Origin: Bacillota bacterium
Lineage (GTDB): Bacteria; Bacillota; Clostridia; Lachnospirales; Lachnospiraceae
Assembly: GCA_023436065.1 (NCBI GenBank)
Contig: JAEZKU010000025.1
Span: 1 to 20,199, forward strand
Direction of reading: 5' to 3'
Length of the DNA: 20,199 bases
A program made the position numbers and the translations under genes. Below, piece by piece: positions 1 to 7,781 of the stretch (position 1 is the first letter of the stretch; the number at the start of each line of letters is the position of its first letter). Below the pieces are notes generated by a model. The model was not told the origin of the DNA. It ran no database searches and worked only from the letters and a program-made list of their open reading frames with translations.

Positions 1-56
1 GAGCCGATCACCGGTCTTAAATCCGCATAAAAGATATCTCCTCGTTTTATTACCAC
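1..56 (-). CDS. mazF: MazF/PemK-like endoribonuclease toxin, N-terminal fragment (cut by window edge)
   Basis: Only the first 18 codons are inside the window; the gene runs off the left edge. Read from a GTG at 54-56 the peptide is (M)VIKRGDIFYADLRPVIGS, which matches the highly conserved N-terminus of Gram-positive MazF/NdoA mRNA interferases (family pattern VxRGDIYxADLxPVxGSE). A GGAG at 67-70 lies about 10 nt before the GTG. An in-frame ATG at 96-98 would add 14 residues but lacks a clear ribosome site and is not typical of the family. The gene follows alr on the same strand, the place where ndoA sits in Bacillus and Clostridia. No antitoxin gene fits in the 85-nt gap after alr. Family call is good; function is inferred from 18 residues. 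Confidence 0.8.
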   Translation of the reverse strand, partial: MVIKRGDIFYADLRPVIG

Positions 57-141
57 TTTATTCACACTCCAATATTCGGCTAACCTTATTATTGCCATTT
101 TCTTCGTGTGTATTCCATAAAGTGTAATGGTTTACCAAAAA

Positions 142-1308
142 TTATACGGTTTCGGAGTATACTCTCGGAATTCTTTTACCAACGGTACATACAAGCTCAT
201 AAGCAAAGGAGTGTGACCACTGTGCCAATTCTTCCGCTGATATGTATGCATCCCCATCCCGTCCGAGCAGAGTGACCGTGTCCCCCTGCTTAACATCCTC
301 AATATCGGTTACATCTACCATAAACTGATCCATACAGATTTTACCTATGATAGGAGCATATTGACCATGGATGATGACTTTGCCTGTATTAGACAGATTT
401 CTAGAATAGCCGTCCGCATATCCGACCGGTATGGTTGCTATTCTGGTCTTCTTATCGGTTACATAGATCGCTCCGTAGCTTACACCTACTCCAGGCTCCA
501 CGTCCTTCACAAAGACCACGTGAGTCTTCATTTCCATGGTCGGGATCAGATGTATCCCCTTCTGATTCACTTCGGAGGAAGGATAGATACCATAGGTTGC
601 GATACCACTGCGTACCATATTATAATTTGCTTCAGAATATTCGATAATCCCGGCGCTGTTGGCCATGTGCTTGATCGGAATATGGATCTGTTCTTTCTCA
701 AGCAGCTTCAAAAAATCATTAAATCTTTTTATCTGCAACTCAGAACTGGATCTTTCCACTTCATCAGCCCGGGCAAAATGGGAAAATATACCTTCGATTT
801 CAATATTCTCAAGTGTCGCGATCCTTTTGATCTCTTCTATGCTATCCGTCGTATCGGTATAACCTATTCTGGTCATACCGGTGTCAATCTTGATATGAAT
901 CTTTGCAGTCTTATTCTGCTTCTTCGCTTCCAATGAGAGTGCTTCCGCCATCTCATACTGAAAGATGGTTTGTGCAACATCATAAGAAACCACCAGGTCA
1001 TACTGTTCCTTCGGGGTATATCCGAGAACCAGTATAGGTTTATCGATTCCCGCTTCCCGAAGCTCTATCGCTTCTTCTATGATGGCCACACCGTAATAAT
1101 CTATACCACTGCCGCTGTTGCCGATTGCTTTTGCCAAAGCAACGGCTCCGTGTCCGTAAGCATCTGCTTTAATAACAGCCATCAGCTTTGTATCCGGCTT
1201 TAATATCTTACGTACTTCATTAAGATTATGTCTGATCGCCTCCAAATTTACATTTGCCTGAACTCTGTAATATTTCTTCTTATCCTCTGCCTTGAACTCC
1301 TCATTCAT
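142..1308 (-). CDS. alr: Alanine racemase (PLP-dependent)
   Basis: Cytoplasmic PLP enzyme that interconverts L- and D-alanine, supplying D-Ala for peptidoglycan. The 388-residue length is normal for the family. The PLP-binding motif is seen as AVIKADAYGHGA with the Schiff-base lysine at K47. The second catalytic base is the tyrosine in VSYGAIY near residue 280, followed by the usual PVGYADG(Y/F)SR segment. The C-terminal beta domain carries ICMDQFMVDVT, also a family hallmark. The ATG overlaps the stop of nnr as ATGA (1305-1308), so translation is probably coupled; GGAGTG lies about 10 nt upstream. It is the third gene of an acpS-nnr-alr-mazF operon. Nothing is missing or broken. Confidence 0.97.
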   Translation of the reverse strand: MNEEFKAEDKKKYYRVQANVNLEAIRHNLNEVRKILKPDTKLMAVIKADAYGHGAVALAKAIGNSGSGIDYYGVAIIEEAIELREAGIDKPILVLGYTPKEQYDLVVSYDVAQTIFQYEMAEALSLEAKKQNKTAKIHIKIDTGMTRIGYTDTTDSIEEIKRIATLENIEIEGIFSHFARADEVERSSSELQIKRFNDFLKLLEKEQIHIPIKHMANSAGIIEYSEANYNMVRSGIATYGIYPSSEVNQKGIHLIPTMEMKTHVVFVKDVEPGVGVSYGAIYVTDKKTRIATIPVGYADGYSRNLSNTGKVIIHGQYAPIIGKICMDQFMVDVTDIEDVKQGDTVTLLGRDGDAYISAEELAQWSHSFAYELVCTVGKRIPRVYSETV

Positions 1309-2882
1309 ATCTGAAAGTCACTCCTATACATTTCTGGGTTGATTAGTACCTTCTCAATAGAATCGACAATATCCCCTGACATCATGGAATATGTTCCCTT
1401 CCTCTTTGCCGCTTCATCCCCTGAAAGCCCGTGGATGTAGACACCAAGGCAGGCCGCACCATAAGGCTCCATACCCTGGGCGACAAAGGCGGCAATCATA
1501 CCGGTCAGCACATCACCGCTTCCTCCGGTAGCCATTCCATGATTACCCGATTTATTAATATACCTGCCCTCTCTGCCTGATACAATTGTACGTGCATCCT
1601 TGGCAACATATATCAAATTATTATTATAAGAACATTGATGGACAGTGTCAATGAGATTATGTGTAATATTCTCAACAGGAATTCCGATTAATCTGGATAA
1701 CTCCAGAAGGTGCGGCGTGAGGATAGTCCTCTGCGGAAGCAGACCGGCAAGTCTGTGCAGCCTTTCCTGAAGGTCCGTGCTCTTCCCAACTAAAACCTGT
1801 TGATCAAGCTTTCTTGCGAGCAGATTGATCGCATCCGCATCAAGCAGGATCGGTACCTTTGCTTTATGAATTACGGTTTCCAGTAGTTCAGCTGCAGTAT
1901 CTCCCATACCCAGTCCGGGACCGATGGCAATCACGGTAGCCCATGTCAGATCTGCCATTATCTTCTGCTGTCTTTCATCGGCATCCAGGTCCTTCTCATC
2001 ATAGGAGGAAAACAAAGCCTCAGGCACCTGGGACTGAAGAATAATCCTGTTATGCTCGGAAGAAAGGATTTTCACCAGACCGGCACCGCTGCGATATGCG
2101 GCCCTTGCACTCAGGATAGCAGCGCCTGCCGATCCCTTGCTGCCTGCAATGATAAGAACTTTGCCATAGGTTCCCTTATTGCTGTAATTTCTTCTTGCTG
2201 GTAACTTCTGTAAGTCTTCCTCCTCATAATAAAACGTATCCGGCTTTGCCTGTATCGTTGCTTCCTCAGGGAATCCAATATCAGCTACACTGACTTTTCC
2301 TGCATAATCCGCCCCCGGATACAGTAAGAGCCCATGCTTGCAATGGCCAAAGGTAACCGTCTCATCAGCCCGGACAGCTATGTTCATCACTCTGCCATTG
2401 TCTGCATTGATACCGGAGGGAATATCGATTGCATATACAAGCTGATTGCCCTCATTGATCAAGCGGATGCCTGCTTCAAAAGGACCGGTAACATCCCTGG
2501 TAAGACCGACTCCGAAGATAGCATCAATAATAACATTATATTCAGGAAGCTTGTTGCAGTTTTCAAAAGGTATATTCAAATCCTCTGCTTTAACAAGCTG
2601 TGCCTTCATTTGTGCAGAATACTTTTCTTCTTCTCCCAGAAGTGCTATGGCTACGGTATACCCCTTCAGCTTAAGTAGCCTTGCTGCCGCTACTCCATCC
2701 CCGCCGTTATTCCCGGGTCCGCAGACAACCAGGATACTGTCAGTCTTTGCGATTCTTAAGAGCATCCGTTCCACCAGGGCAGTAGCTGCCCGCTCCATCA
2801 GCTCCATGGCAGGTATTCCAAGCTCGTTAATTGTATAATCGTCGATACATTTCATGCCCTTTGAATCAACCGAATATTTCAT
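1305..2882 (-). CDS. nnr: Bifunctional NAD(P)HX epimerase / ADP-dependent NAD(P)HX dehydratase
   Basis: Repairs hydrated NAD(P)H. The N-terminal YjeF_N domain (about residues 1-215) epimerises R-NADPHX, and the C-terminal ribokinase-like domain (about 225-515) dehydrates S-NAD(P)HX using ADP. Seen in the sequence: VCGPGNNGGDG at 53-63 (epimerase loop), IPSGINADNG at 154-163, KGTYGKVLIIAGSKGSAGA from 236 (start of the dehydratase), GPGLG at 321-325, TPHLLELSRL at 389-398, and GMATGGSGDVLTGM at 449-462 with the catalytic Asp at 457. The 525-residue length is normal for the fused form. AAGGA lies before the ATG, the gene starts 15 nt after acpS, and it overlaps alr by 4 nt. Annotated in older genomes as a carbohydrate kinase. 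Confidence 0.95.
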   Translation of the reverse strand: MKYSVDSKGMKCIDDYTINELGIPAMELMERAATALVERMLLRIAKTDSILVVCGPGNNGGDGVAAARLLKLKGYTVAIALLGEEEKYSAQMKAQLVKAEDLNIPFENCNKLPEYNVIIDAIFGVGLTRDVTGPFEAGIRLINEGNQLVYAIDIPSGINADNGRVMNIAVRADETVTFGHCKHGLLLYPGADYAGKVSVADIGFPEEATIQAKPDTFYYEEEDLQKLPARRNYSNKGTYGKVLIIAGSKGSAGAAILSARAAYRSGAGLVKILSSEHNRIILQSQVPEALFSSYDEKDLDADERQQKIMADLTWATVIAIGPGLGMGDTAAELLETVIHKAKVPILLDADAINLLARKLDQQVLVGKSTDLQERLHRLAGLLPQRTILTPHLLELSRLIGIPVENITHNLIDTVHQCSYNNNLIYVAKDARTIVSGREGRYINKSGNHGMATGGSGDVLTGMIAAFVAQGMEPYGAACLGVYIHGLSGDEAAKRKGTYSMMSGDIVDSIEKVLINPEMYRSDFQI

Positions 2883-2897
2883 GATATTATCCTTCTT

Positions 2898-3257
2898 TCA
2901 TTTTTCACCTACGACAAAGGCATTCGCATATTCTCTGGTGTTGGAGATTGATACATGAATAACCGTTATCCCCTGCTCCTTCGCAAGCTCCTTGGCGGCT
3001 CCATATAAATTAACATATGGTTTTCCTAAAGGGTTACGCAGCACTTCAATATCCGATAGTGCAAACTCCCGAAATCCGGTTCCAAGCATCTTGGCAACTG
3101 CTTCCTTTACGGCATAATTATCAGCCGCTTTACTGATATCTGCCTTGATAAGCTCCTGCTCACGTTCCGTAAAACACCTTTTCAGAAAGCTATCCTTCCC
3201 GCATGCCTTCTGCACCCTGTCTACTTCAATCAGATCTACCCCAATTCCGGTAATCAT
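2898..3257 (-). CDS. acpS: Holo-[acyl-carrier-protein] synthase
   Basis: Transfers 4'-phosphopantetheine from CoA to apo-ACP, activating fatty-acid synthesis. At 119 residues it is the normal size of the trimeric AcpS type. The N-terminal GIGVDLIEVDRV holds the Mg-binding Asp (D8); FTEREQEL follows; NYAVKEAVAKMLGTG carries the second ligand E52 and the CoA-binding lysines. The end, ISNTREYANAFVV, corresponds to the family's final strand (usually ISHxxxYAxAxVV), with Asn-Thr where His is common. It is the first gene of the operon with nnr, alr and mazF. A purine-rich AAGGAAAGGGAGAG precedes the ATG. No convincing promoter was found in the short gap behind the rex-operon terminator, so some read-through is possible. 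Confidence 0.95.
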   Translation of the reverse strand: MITGIGVDLIEVDRVQKACGKDSFLKRCFTEREQELIKADISKAADNYAVKEAVAKMLGTGFREFALSDIEVLRNPLGKPYVNLYGAAKELAKEQGITVIHVSISNTREYANAFVVGEK

Positions 3258-3307
3258 GGCCGCTCTCCCTTTCCTTCCCAGTTAATCTCTCCTAAATTTA
3301 AATACAC

Positions 3308-3343
3308 AAACAGGGGATTGCGAATGATCGCTTACCCCTGTTT
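3308..3343 (-). terminator. Intrinsic terminator of the rex operon
   Basis: Nine-base outer arms AAACAGGGG/CCCCTGTTT enclose a second stem GCGA/TCGC. Read on the minus strand the hairpin starts about 5 nt after the stop codon of the 3348-3959 gene and is followed by a T-rich run (TGTGTATTTAAATTT). This separates the rex transcript from acpS downstream. Confidence 0.75.
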
Positions 3344-3347
3344 TATT

Positions 3348-3959
3348 TTACCTTTTATTCTGTTCATTATCAACCATTTCCATGATTTCCGGTCCCAGAA
3401 TATCATGCATATATGTATATATCAAAGAATTTTTCGCTTCCAAATCCTGTTTGATCAGTATCTTTGTCTTTAATTCCTCTCTGATATGATTAATCCATTC
3501 CGTTACTTCCTCGAGCTCTTCCTTATTCTCCTGCAGCTGTTCATAGAGCATACTTATGCTCTCAGCCATTAGCTCTTCATTCACCTGTTTGATCTGATAG
3601 GGTAGCTTGGCAAGCTCTTCCGTAGCAATCTCTGTCTTGGAATTAATCTCATTGACATAATGTTTGTTGCGGTCCAGTCTTCTGTCCCTCACATTTCTTT
3701 CAGGCTCCCTGCCTGTATCCATATTTACGATAATATCCTTCAGGAGGTTACTTTTCAGTTCTTTCATATCCTTAATGCCGTTAACAAGCCTGCCCTGCTT
3801 TTTAAGAAGATGATTCACCTTATATTCCAGCTCATGGATGAGCCTGCTTTTATTTTCCTCCGGAAAAAGTTCATGCCAGCGATTATCCAAGGTCAGGATA
3901 GGCAGCTTCTTGTCTCTGACGATATGGATAAAATCCGGCTTCTTATCCTTTCTTCCCAT
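3348..3959 (-). CDS. Uncharacterised coiled-coil protein encoded after rex
   Basis: I do not recognise a named family. The 203-residue product is highly charged and mostly helical: it has no signal peptide, no membrane segment and no cysteine. A short N-terminal part (about 1-35, with the pattern PILTLDNRWHELF) is followed by two long heptad-like stretches, about 36-80 and 100-180, rich in Glu, Lys and Leu, with ELEEVTEWINHIREEL the clearest. The C-terminus (LIYTYMHDILGPEIMEMVDNE) is more compact. It is co-directional with rex, 30 nt downstream, and a terminator follows immediately, so it is the last gene of a rex operon. A GGGGCG lies before the ATG. The coiled coil suggests a structural or partner-binding role; linkage to Rex is by position only. 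Confidence 0.75.
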   Translation of the reverse strand: MGRKDKKPDFIHIVRDKKLPILTLDNRWHELFPEENKSRLIHELEYKVNHLLKKQGRLVNGIKDMKELKSNLLKDIIVNMDTGREPERNVRDRRLDRNKHYVNEINSKTEIATEELAKLPYQIKQVNEELMAESISMLYEQLQENKEELEEVTEWINHIREELKTKILIKQDLEAKNSLIYTYMHDILGPEIMEMVDNEQNKR

Positions 3960-3989
3960 ATATAACGCCCCTTCAATCCTGGCAGACTA

Positions 3990-4631
3990 TTAATTCTTGA
4001 TGTCTTCTCTGCCTGATAATCTGTAAGACAGCTTCATAAGACTTTCAGCGAGATGCACATTCTCAACCGTAACATCCTTTGGCAGATTAAGATCCGTCGG
4101 AGCAAAATTCCAGATGCCCTTGACACCCAATTTTACAAGGTCAGCTGCAATCTGGGGAGCTTTTGTCTTCGGTACGGTGATTGCAGCAATATCCACTTTA
4201 TTATGCGTGATATATTCCTCGAGCTCATCGGCAGAACGTACAATATTGCCTCTGATCTGCGTTCCGATCAGCTTTGGATTGATATCAAAAATACCCTTTA
4301 CAAAAAAGCCTCTTCGTTCAAAATCTACATAATTGGCAAGTGCCTGTCCTAAGTTACCTGCTCCGATGATAATTATATTATATTTCGTATCCAGTCCAAG
4401 TATCTTTCCGATTTCGGAATGGAGATATTCCACATTATATCCATAACCCTGCTGGCCAAATCCGCCAAAGTTGTTCAGATCCTGTCTGATCTGAGACGCC
4501 GTAACCTTCATCTTTTCGCTTAATTCCTTCGAGGAGATGCGTACTACATCCTTTTCCAACAAATCTCCCAAGTAACGATAATATCTGGGCAATCTATTAA
4601 TTACTGCTTTGGAAATTTCCTTCTTGTACAA
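3990..4631 (-). CDS. rex: Redox-sensing transcriptional repressor Rex
   Basis: Dimeric repressor that binds DNA when NAD+ is high and is released by NADH, controlling fermentation and NADH-reoxidation genes. The N-terminal winged helix (about 1-80) includes SSKELSEKMKVTASQIRQDLNNFGGFGQQGYGYNV, arranged as in known Rex proteins. A Rossmann fold follows with IIIIGAGNLGQAL at 86-98, and the C-terminus has GIWNFAP at 172-178 and the swapped helix ENVHLAESLMKLSYRL. The length of 213 is typical. The start is TTG (4629-4631), not ATG; a strong AAGGAGG sits 7 nt before it and the reading matches the family N-terminus. A near-perfect promoter inside a palindrome lies about 30 nt upstream, so autoregulation is likely. 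Confidence 0.96.
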   Translation of the reverse strand: MYKKEISKAVINRLPRYYRYLGDLLEKDVVRISSKELSEKMKVTASQIRQDLNNFGGFGQQGYGYNVEYLHSEIGKILGLDTKYNIIIIGAGNLGQALANYVDFERRGFFVKGIFDINPKLIGTQIRGNIVRSADELEEYITHNKVDIAAITVPKTKAPQIAADLVKLGVKGIWNFAPTDLNLPKDVTVENVHLAESLMKLSYRLSGREDIKN

Positions 4632-4666
4632 TGATTTTCCTCCTTCTCTGGTTAAATCTACTCTTT

Positions 4667-4695
4667 ATTATATTAGATTGTTAATAATAAGTCAA
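4667..4695 (-). promoter_or_regulatory. Sigma-A promoter of rex
   Basis: On the minus strand TTGACT (4690-4695), a 17-nt spacer and TATAAT (4667-4672) form an almost consensus promoter. Transcription would begin near 4660, giving a leader of about 29 nt that holds the AAGGAGG of rex. Confidence 0.85.
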
Positions 4696-4702
4696 TCTAA
4701 TA
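4671..4702 (+). promoter_or_regulatory. Palindromic operator over the rex promoter (probable Rex autoregulation)
   Basis: Perfect 10-bp arms TATTAGATTG (4671-4680) and CAATCTAATA (4693-4702) flank 12 nt. Centred on the same axis is TTGTTAATAATAAGTCAA (4678-4695). Its left half equals the Rex half-site TTGTTAA, while the right half (AAGTCAA) keeps only the outer CAA. The palindrome covers the -35 and the spacer and reaches into the -10, where a repressor would block RNA polymerase. Assignment to Rex is inferred from position and the half-site. Confidence 0.6.
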
Positions 4703-4809
4703 CTGATAGGATAACTTTCTTATAAGTATATGTGAATTCCCTTAATTTATTAGGTAACAAGGACCGCCCGACCTATCATCCATGACTGTATGCTACTCTT
4801 CTTTCCTTC

Positions 4810-4838
4810 TTTACTTGACAATTTTCATATGATAAAAT
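4810..4838 (+). promoter_or_regulatory. Possible promoter of the ABC-F gene
   Basis: TTTACT (4810-4815), 17 nt, TAAAAT (4833-4838). A perfect TTGACA also occurs at 4815-4820, but its spacing to any good -10 is wrong. The leader to the chosen start would be about 95 nt and contains GCTGCA (4849-4854) paired with TGCAGC (4869-4874). The rest of the 4703-4938 gap shows nothing I recognise. Confidence 0.4.
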
Positions 4839-4938
4839 AAAGGACAAAGCTGCATCGGGAGGCTGTTCTGCAGCGTTCTCGATCAGCGTGAAAATAATTC
4901 TGAAATTACCGGAATTATTCTGGAGAATGGAGATTGAA

Positions 4939-6945
4939 ATGATTTTAGCATGTCAGAATATAAGTAAGGCCTTCGGTACGGACCAGATTTTGCAGAATGT
5001 ATCCTTTCATGTCAATGAAAGAGAAAAGGTTGCAATCGTTGGAATCAATGGTGCCGGTAAGTCTACCTTATTGAAAATAATAATGAAGGAAATGTCTGCG
5101 GATGAGGGTGAAGTCATTCTCTCAAAGGGAAGTACGATCGGTTATCTGGCTCAGCATCAGAATCTTGCCTCGGACAATTCCATATTGGATGAAATGATGA
5201 CGGTAAAGCAGGATGTCATTGATCTGGATCATAATATTCGTTCCCTGGAGCAGGACATGAAGCATGCCGAGGGCGATCAGTTAAAACAGATGCTTGACAG
5301 TTATACAAGACTGACCCATGAATTTGAGCAAAAGAACGGCTATTCTTATCGGAGTGAAGTGATCGGGATACTGAAGGGTCTTGGCTTTGGTGAGGAGGAA
5401 TTTGGCAAACAGGTCAATATGCTCTCAGGTGGTCAGAAGACCAGAATTGCCCTTGGTAAACTGCTGCTATCCAAACCTGATATCATCCTTCTCGACGAGC
5501 CTACGAACCATCTTGACCTGATCTCAATCGCCTGGCTTGAGACCTTCCTGCTGAATTACAACGGAGCTGTAGTTGTCGTAGCGCATGACCGCTATTTTCT
5601 CGACAAGGTTGTATCGAAGGTAGTTGAACTCGATCATACCAAATCGACCACCTTTGAAGGCAATTATTCCGCCTATGCTGAGAAGAAAGCCATGCTGGTT
5701 AATGCAATGCTGAAACAGTATCTTAACCAGCAGCAGGAAATTAAGCATCAGGAGGAGGTCATTGCAAAGCTTCGCTCCTTCAACCGTGAGAAATCCATCA
5801 AGCGTGCGGAAAGCCGTGAAAAAATGCTGGAGAAAATCGAGCGTGTGGAACGACCGACGGAAAATGCCCACATGCATTTTTCGCTGGAGCCGAGAATTGT
5901 CAGTGGTAATGATGTACTGACTGTCACAGCCTTAAGTAAGTCCTATGATAAGCTGACCCTCTTTACTGATTTAAGCTTCGATATCAAGCGCGGTGAAAAG
6001 GTGGCTATCATCGGAAATAATGGTACCGGCAAAACAACGATACTAAAAATTATCAATGGTCAGGTTATAGCAGATCACGGTGAGGTTAAGCTGGGTACCA
6101 AGGTTCATGTCGGATATTATGATCAGGAGCATCAGGTGCTGGATCCGGAGAAAACCCTGTTTGATGAATTACAGGATACCTATCCCCATCTGGATAATAC
6201 CTCTATCCGCAATATTCTGGCCGCCTTTCTCTTTACAGAGGATGACGTCTTCAAAAGGATTAAGGATATCAGCGGTGGTGAACGGGGACGGGTCTCTCTG
6301 GCCAAGCTTATGCTATCCGAAGCTAATCTCCTAATCCTGGACGAGCCGACCAACCATTTGGATATCGCTTCGAAGGAAATTCTTGAGAATGCCCTCAATC
6401 ATTACAGCGGTACGGTTTTGTATGTATCTCATGACCGTTATTTCATCAATAAGACCGCAACCAGAATACTTGATCTGACCGAACAGACTCTTTTGAACTA
6501 TATCGGTAACTATGATTATTATCTGGAGAAAAAGCCTGAGGTAGAAGCTGCATATTTAAAGAAACCAACTATTGCCGGAAAAACAATCTCCGGTAATACA
6601 GCTGATAATGCCGGCAGCTCGCGGCTGAATGCTTTTCCCGCTTCCTTTCCTTCCTCGTCTTCGGCCGATAATTCTACGGATGTAGAAAGCGAGAATAAAT
6701 TAAGCTGGCAGCAACAAAAGGAAGAACAGGCGCGTGCACGTAAAAGAAAGAACGATTTGAAAAAGACCGAGGATGAAATCCATCAGCTGGAGACCCGAAA
6801 CGAAGAAATCGACCTGCTTCTGACCAAGGAAGAGGTATTTACGAATGTACAGAAGCTCCTGGAGCTGAATAACGAGAAAAAGAGGATAGAGGATCGTCTG
6901 CTGGAGCTTATGGAATTATGGGAGACTCTGGCATCCGAGGAATAA
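4939..6945 (+). CDS. ABC-F family ATPase (YdiF/Uup-like, ribosome-associated)
   Basis: Soluble protein with two ATP-binding cassettes and no membrane segment. ABC-F proteins bind the ribosomal E site to rescue stalled or drug-bound ribosomes. Numbered from the chosen start: Walker A GINGAGKST 35-43, signature LSGGQ 162-166, Walker B ILLDEPTNHLD 183-193; a charged helical linker about 250-320; second Walker A GNNGTGKTT 359-367, signature SGGER 445-449, Walker B LLILDEPTNHLD 464-475; a Ser/Ala-rich hinge about 550-590; a C-terminal coiled coil about 588-665. The open frame extends up to GTG 4888 and ATG 4927, but only ATG 4939 has a well-spaced GGAG (4929-4932) and gives the typical N-terminus MILACQNISKAFG. 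Single-gene unit with its own terminator. Whether it gives antibiotic resistance or is a housekeeping factor cannot be told from sequence; the C-terminal domain favours housekeeping. Confidence 0.92.
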   Translation: MILACQNISKAFGTDQILQNVSFHVNEREKVAIVGINGAGKSTLLKIIMKEMSADEGEVILSKGSTIGYLAQHQNLASDNSILDEMMTVKQDVIDLDHNIRSLEQDMKHAEGDQLKQMLDSYTRLTHEFEQKNGYSYRSEVIGILKGLGFGEEEFGKQVNMLSGGQKTRIALGKLLLSKPDIILLDEPTNHLDLISIAWLETFLLNYNGAVVVVAHDRYFLDKVVSKVVELDHTKSTTFEGNYSAYAEKKAMLVNAMLKQYLNQQQEIKHQEEVIAKLRSFNREKSIKRAESREKMLEKIERVERPTENAHMHFSLEPRIVSGNDVLTVTALSKSYDKLTLFTDLSFDIKRGEKVAIIGNNGTGKTTILKIINGQVIADHGEVKLGTKVHVGYYDQEHQVLDPEKTLFDELQDTYPHLDNTSIRNILAAFLFTEDDVFKRIKDISGGERGRVSLAKLMLSEANLLILDEPTNHLDIASKEILENALNHYSGTVLYVSHDRYFINKTATRILDLTEQTLLNYIGNYDYYLEKKPEVEAAYLKKPTIAGKTISGNTADNAGSSRLNAFPASFPSSSSADNSTDVESENKLSWQQQKEEQARARKRKNDLKKTEDEIHQLETRNEEIDLLLTKEEVFTNVQKLLELNNEKKRIEDRLLELMELWETLASEE

Positions 6946-6992
6946 CCCATATACAAGGCTGTTTCAATACCTACTGACAGCTTTGATCAAAG

Positions 6993-7026
6993 CAATAGGC
7001 ATCCCTCATGGGATGCCTATTGTTTT
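6993..7026 (+). terminator. Intrinsic terminator after the ABC-F gene
   Basis: A 13-bp perfect stem (6993-7005 with 7010-7022, arms CAATAGGCATCCC/GGGATGCCTATTG) and a TCAT loop are followed by TTTT. It lies between convergent genes; on the minus strand it is followed only by CTTTGATC, so it may act weakly for the GntR transcript too. Confidence 0.9.
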
Positions 7027-7090
7027 ACAATCGCTGCTTCAGATTTCGATAACAGCTCATTTTCAGCTTATATGAATGTACTTTTTATGA

Positions 7091-7759
7091 TTATAAACCT
7101 TGTTCACTTATATTTTTAATGGTGTTGATGATGTGCTCATGTGCCAGAGCTTCTGCAAGCTCGCCGTCCCTCTTCTTGATGGCATCCACGATTGCAGCAT
7201 GTTCCTTGCTTGATTTCTTTGCTCTGTTCGGCATAGCAAGTGTGATCTTGCGGACCCGTTCCACATAATGATGAAAATCGGATAGCACATGCTCCAGTAT
7301 CTTGCTTCCTGAGGCTTTATAGATTAATTCATGGAATTTATTATCCAGTTCTACCAGCTGTTCATAGTGGCTCCTCCTGGCGTGGAAGTCAGATAGATAC
7401 AGTATCTCCTCCAATGCTTCAATCTGAGCTTCGGTGATGTGCTCGCAAGCCCATTTTGCACATAAGCCCTCTAGGTAGGAACGAATGACATAAATATCAT
7501 GGATATCCTTCTGTGTGATGCCGGTAACATATGCACCCTTATTGGGAATCATCGTAACCAAACCCTCCAGCTCCAGCTGTCTTAATGCCTCGCGGACCGG
7601 AGTGCGGCTTACTCCCAGCTCTATTCCGATGGTATTCTCCTTCAGCTCCTCATTCTCCCGATAGACGCCGGAGAGGATATCTTCCCTTAACTTATTAAAG
7701 ACACGTCCACGTAAGGAATATTTATCTGACACCTCTTTGTGAAGATCAAAATCTTCCAA
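7091..7759 (-). CDS. GntR-family regulator, FadR/FCD subfamily
   Basis: DNA-binding regulator with an N-terminal winged helix (about 16-80: VFNKLREDILSG, then GVSRTPVREALRQLELEGLV at 49-68, NKGAYVTGI) and a helical FCD ligand domain (about 85-218). The FCD metal/ligand pocket residues are visible: D139 and H143 in ELDNKFHELI, H187 in SKEHAAIVDAI and H209 in AHEHI. The length of 222 is typical. The start is TTG (7757-7759), supported by AAGGAGGG 6 nt before it; no alternative ATG lies nearby. It follows the isocitrate dehydrogenase gene by 22 nt and is probably co-transcribed. FCD regulators usually sense small carboxylic acids, so citrate, isocitrate or 2-oxoglutarate is a reasonable guess for the ligand; that is inference from context. 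Confidence 0.9.
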   Translation of the reverse strand: MEDFDLHKEVSDKYSLRGRVFNKLREDILSGVYRENEELKENTIGIELGVSRTPVREALRQLELEGLVTMIPNKGAYVTGITQKDIHDIYVIRSYLEGLCAKWACEHITEAQIEALEEILYLSDFHARRSHYEQLVELDNKFHELIYKASGSKILEHVLSDFHHYVERVRKITLAMPNRAKKSSKEHAAIVDAIKKRDGELAEALAHEHIINTIKNISEQGL

Positions 7760-7781
7760 GGAATTCCCTCCTTAAGCCACA

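Noticed and set aside
361..936. Long plus-strand open frame opposite alr
   Set aside because: It is an antisense shadow of a clear alanine racemase gene, with no ribosome site and no recognisable protein pattern.
4888..4938. Upstream GTG and ATG as the start of the ABC-F protein
   Set aside because: No well-spaced ribosome site, and the added residues do not fit the family N-terminus; ATG 4939 has both.
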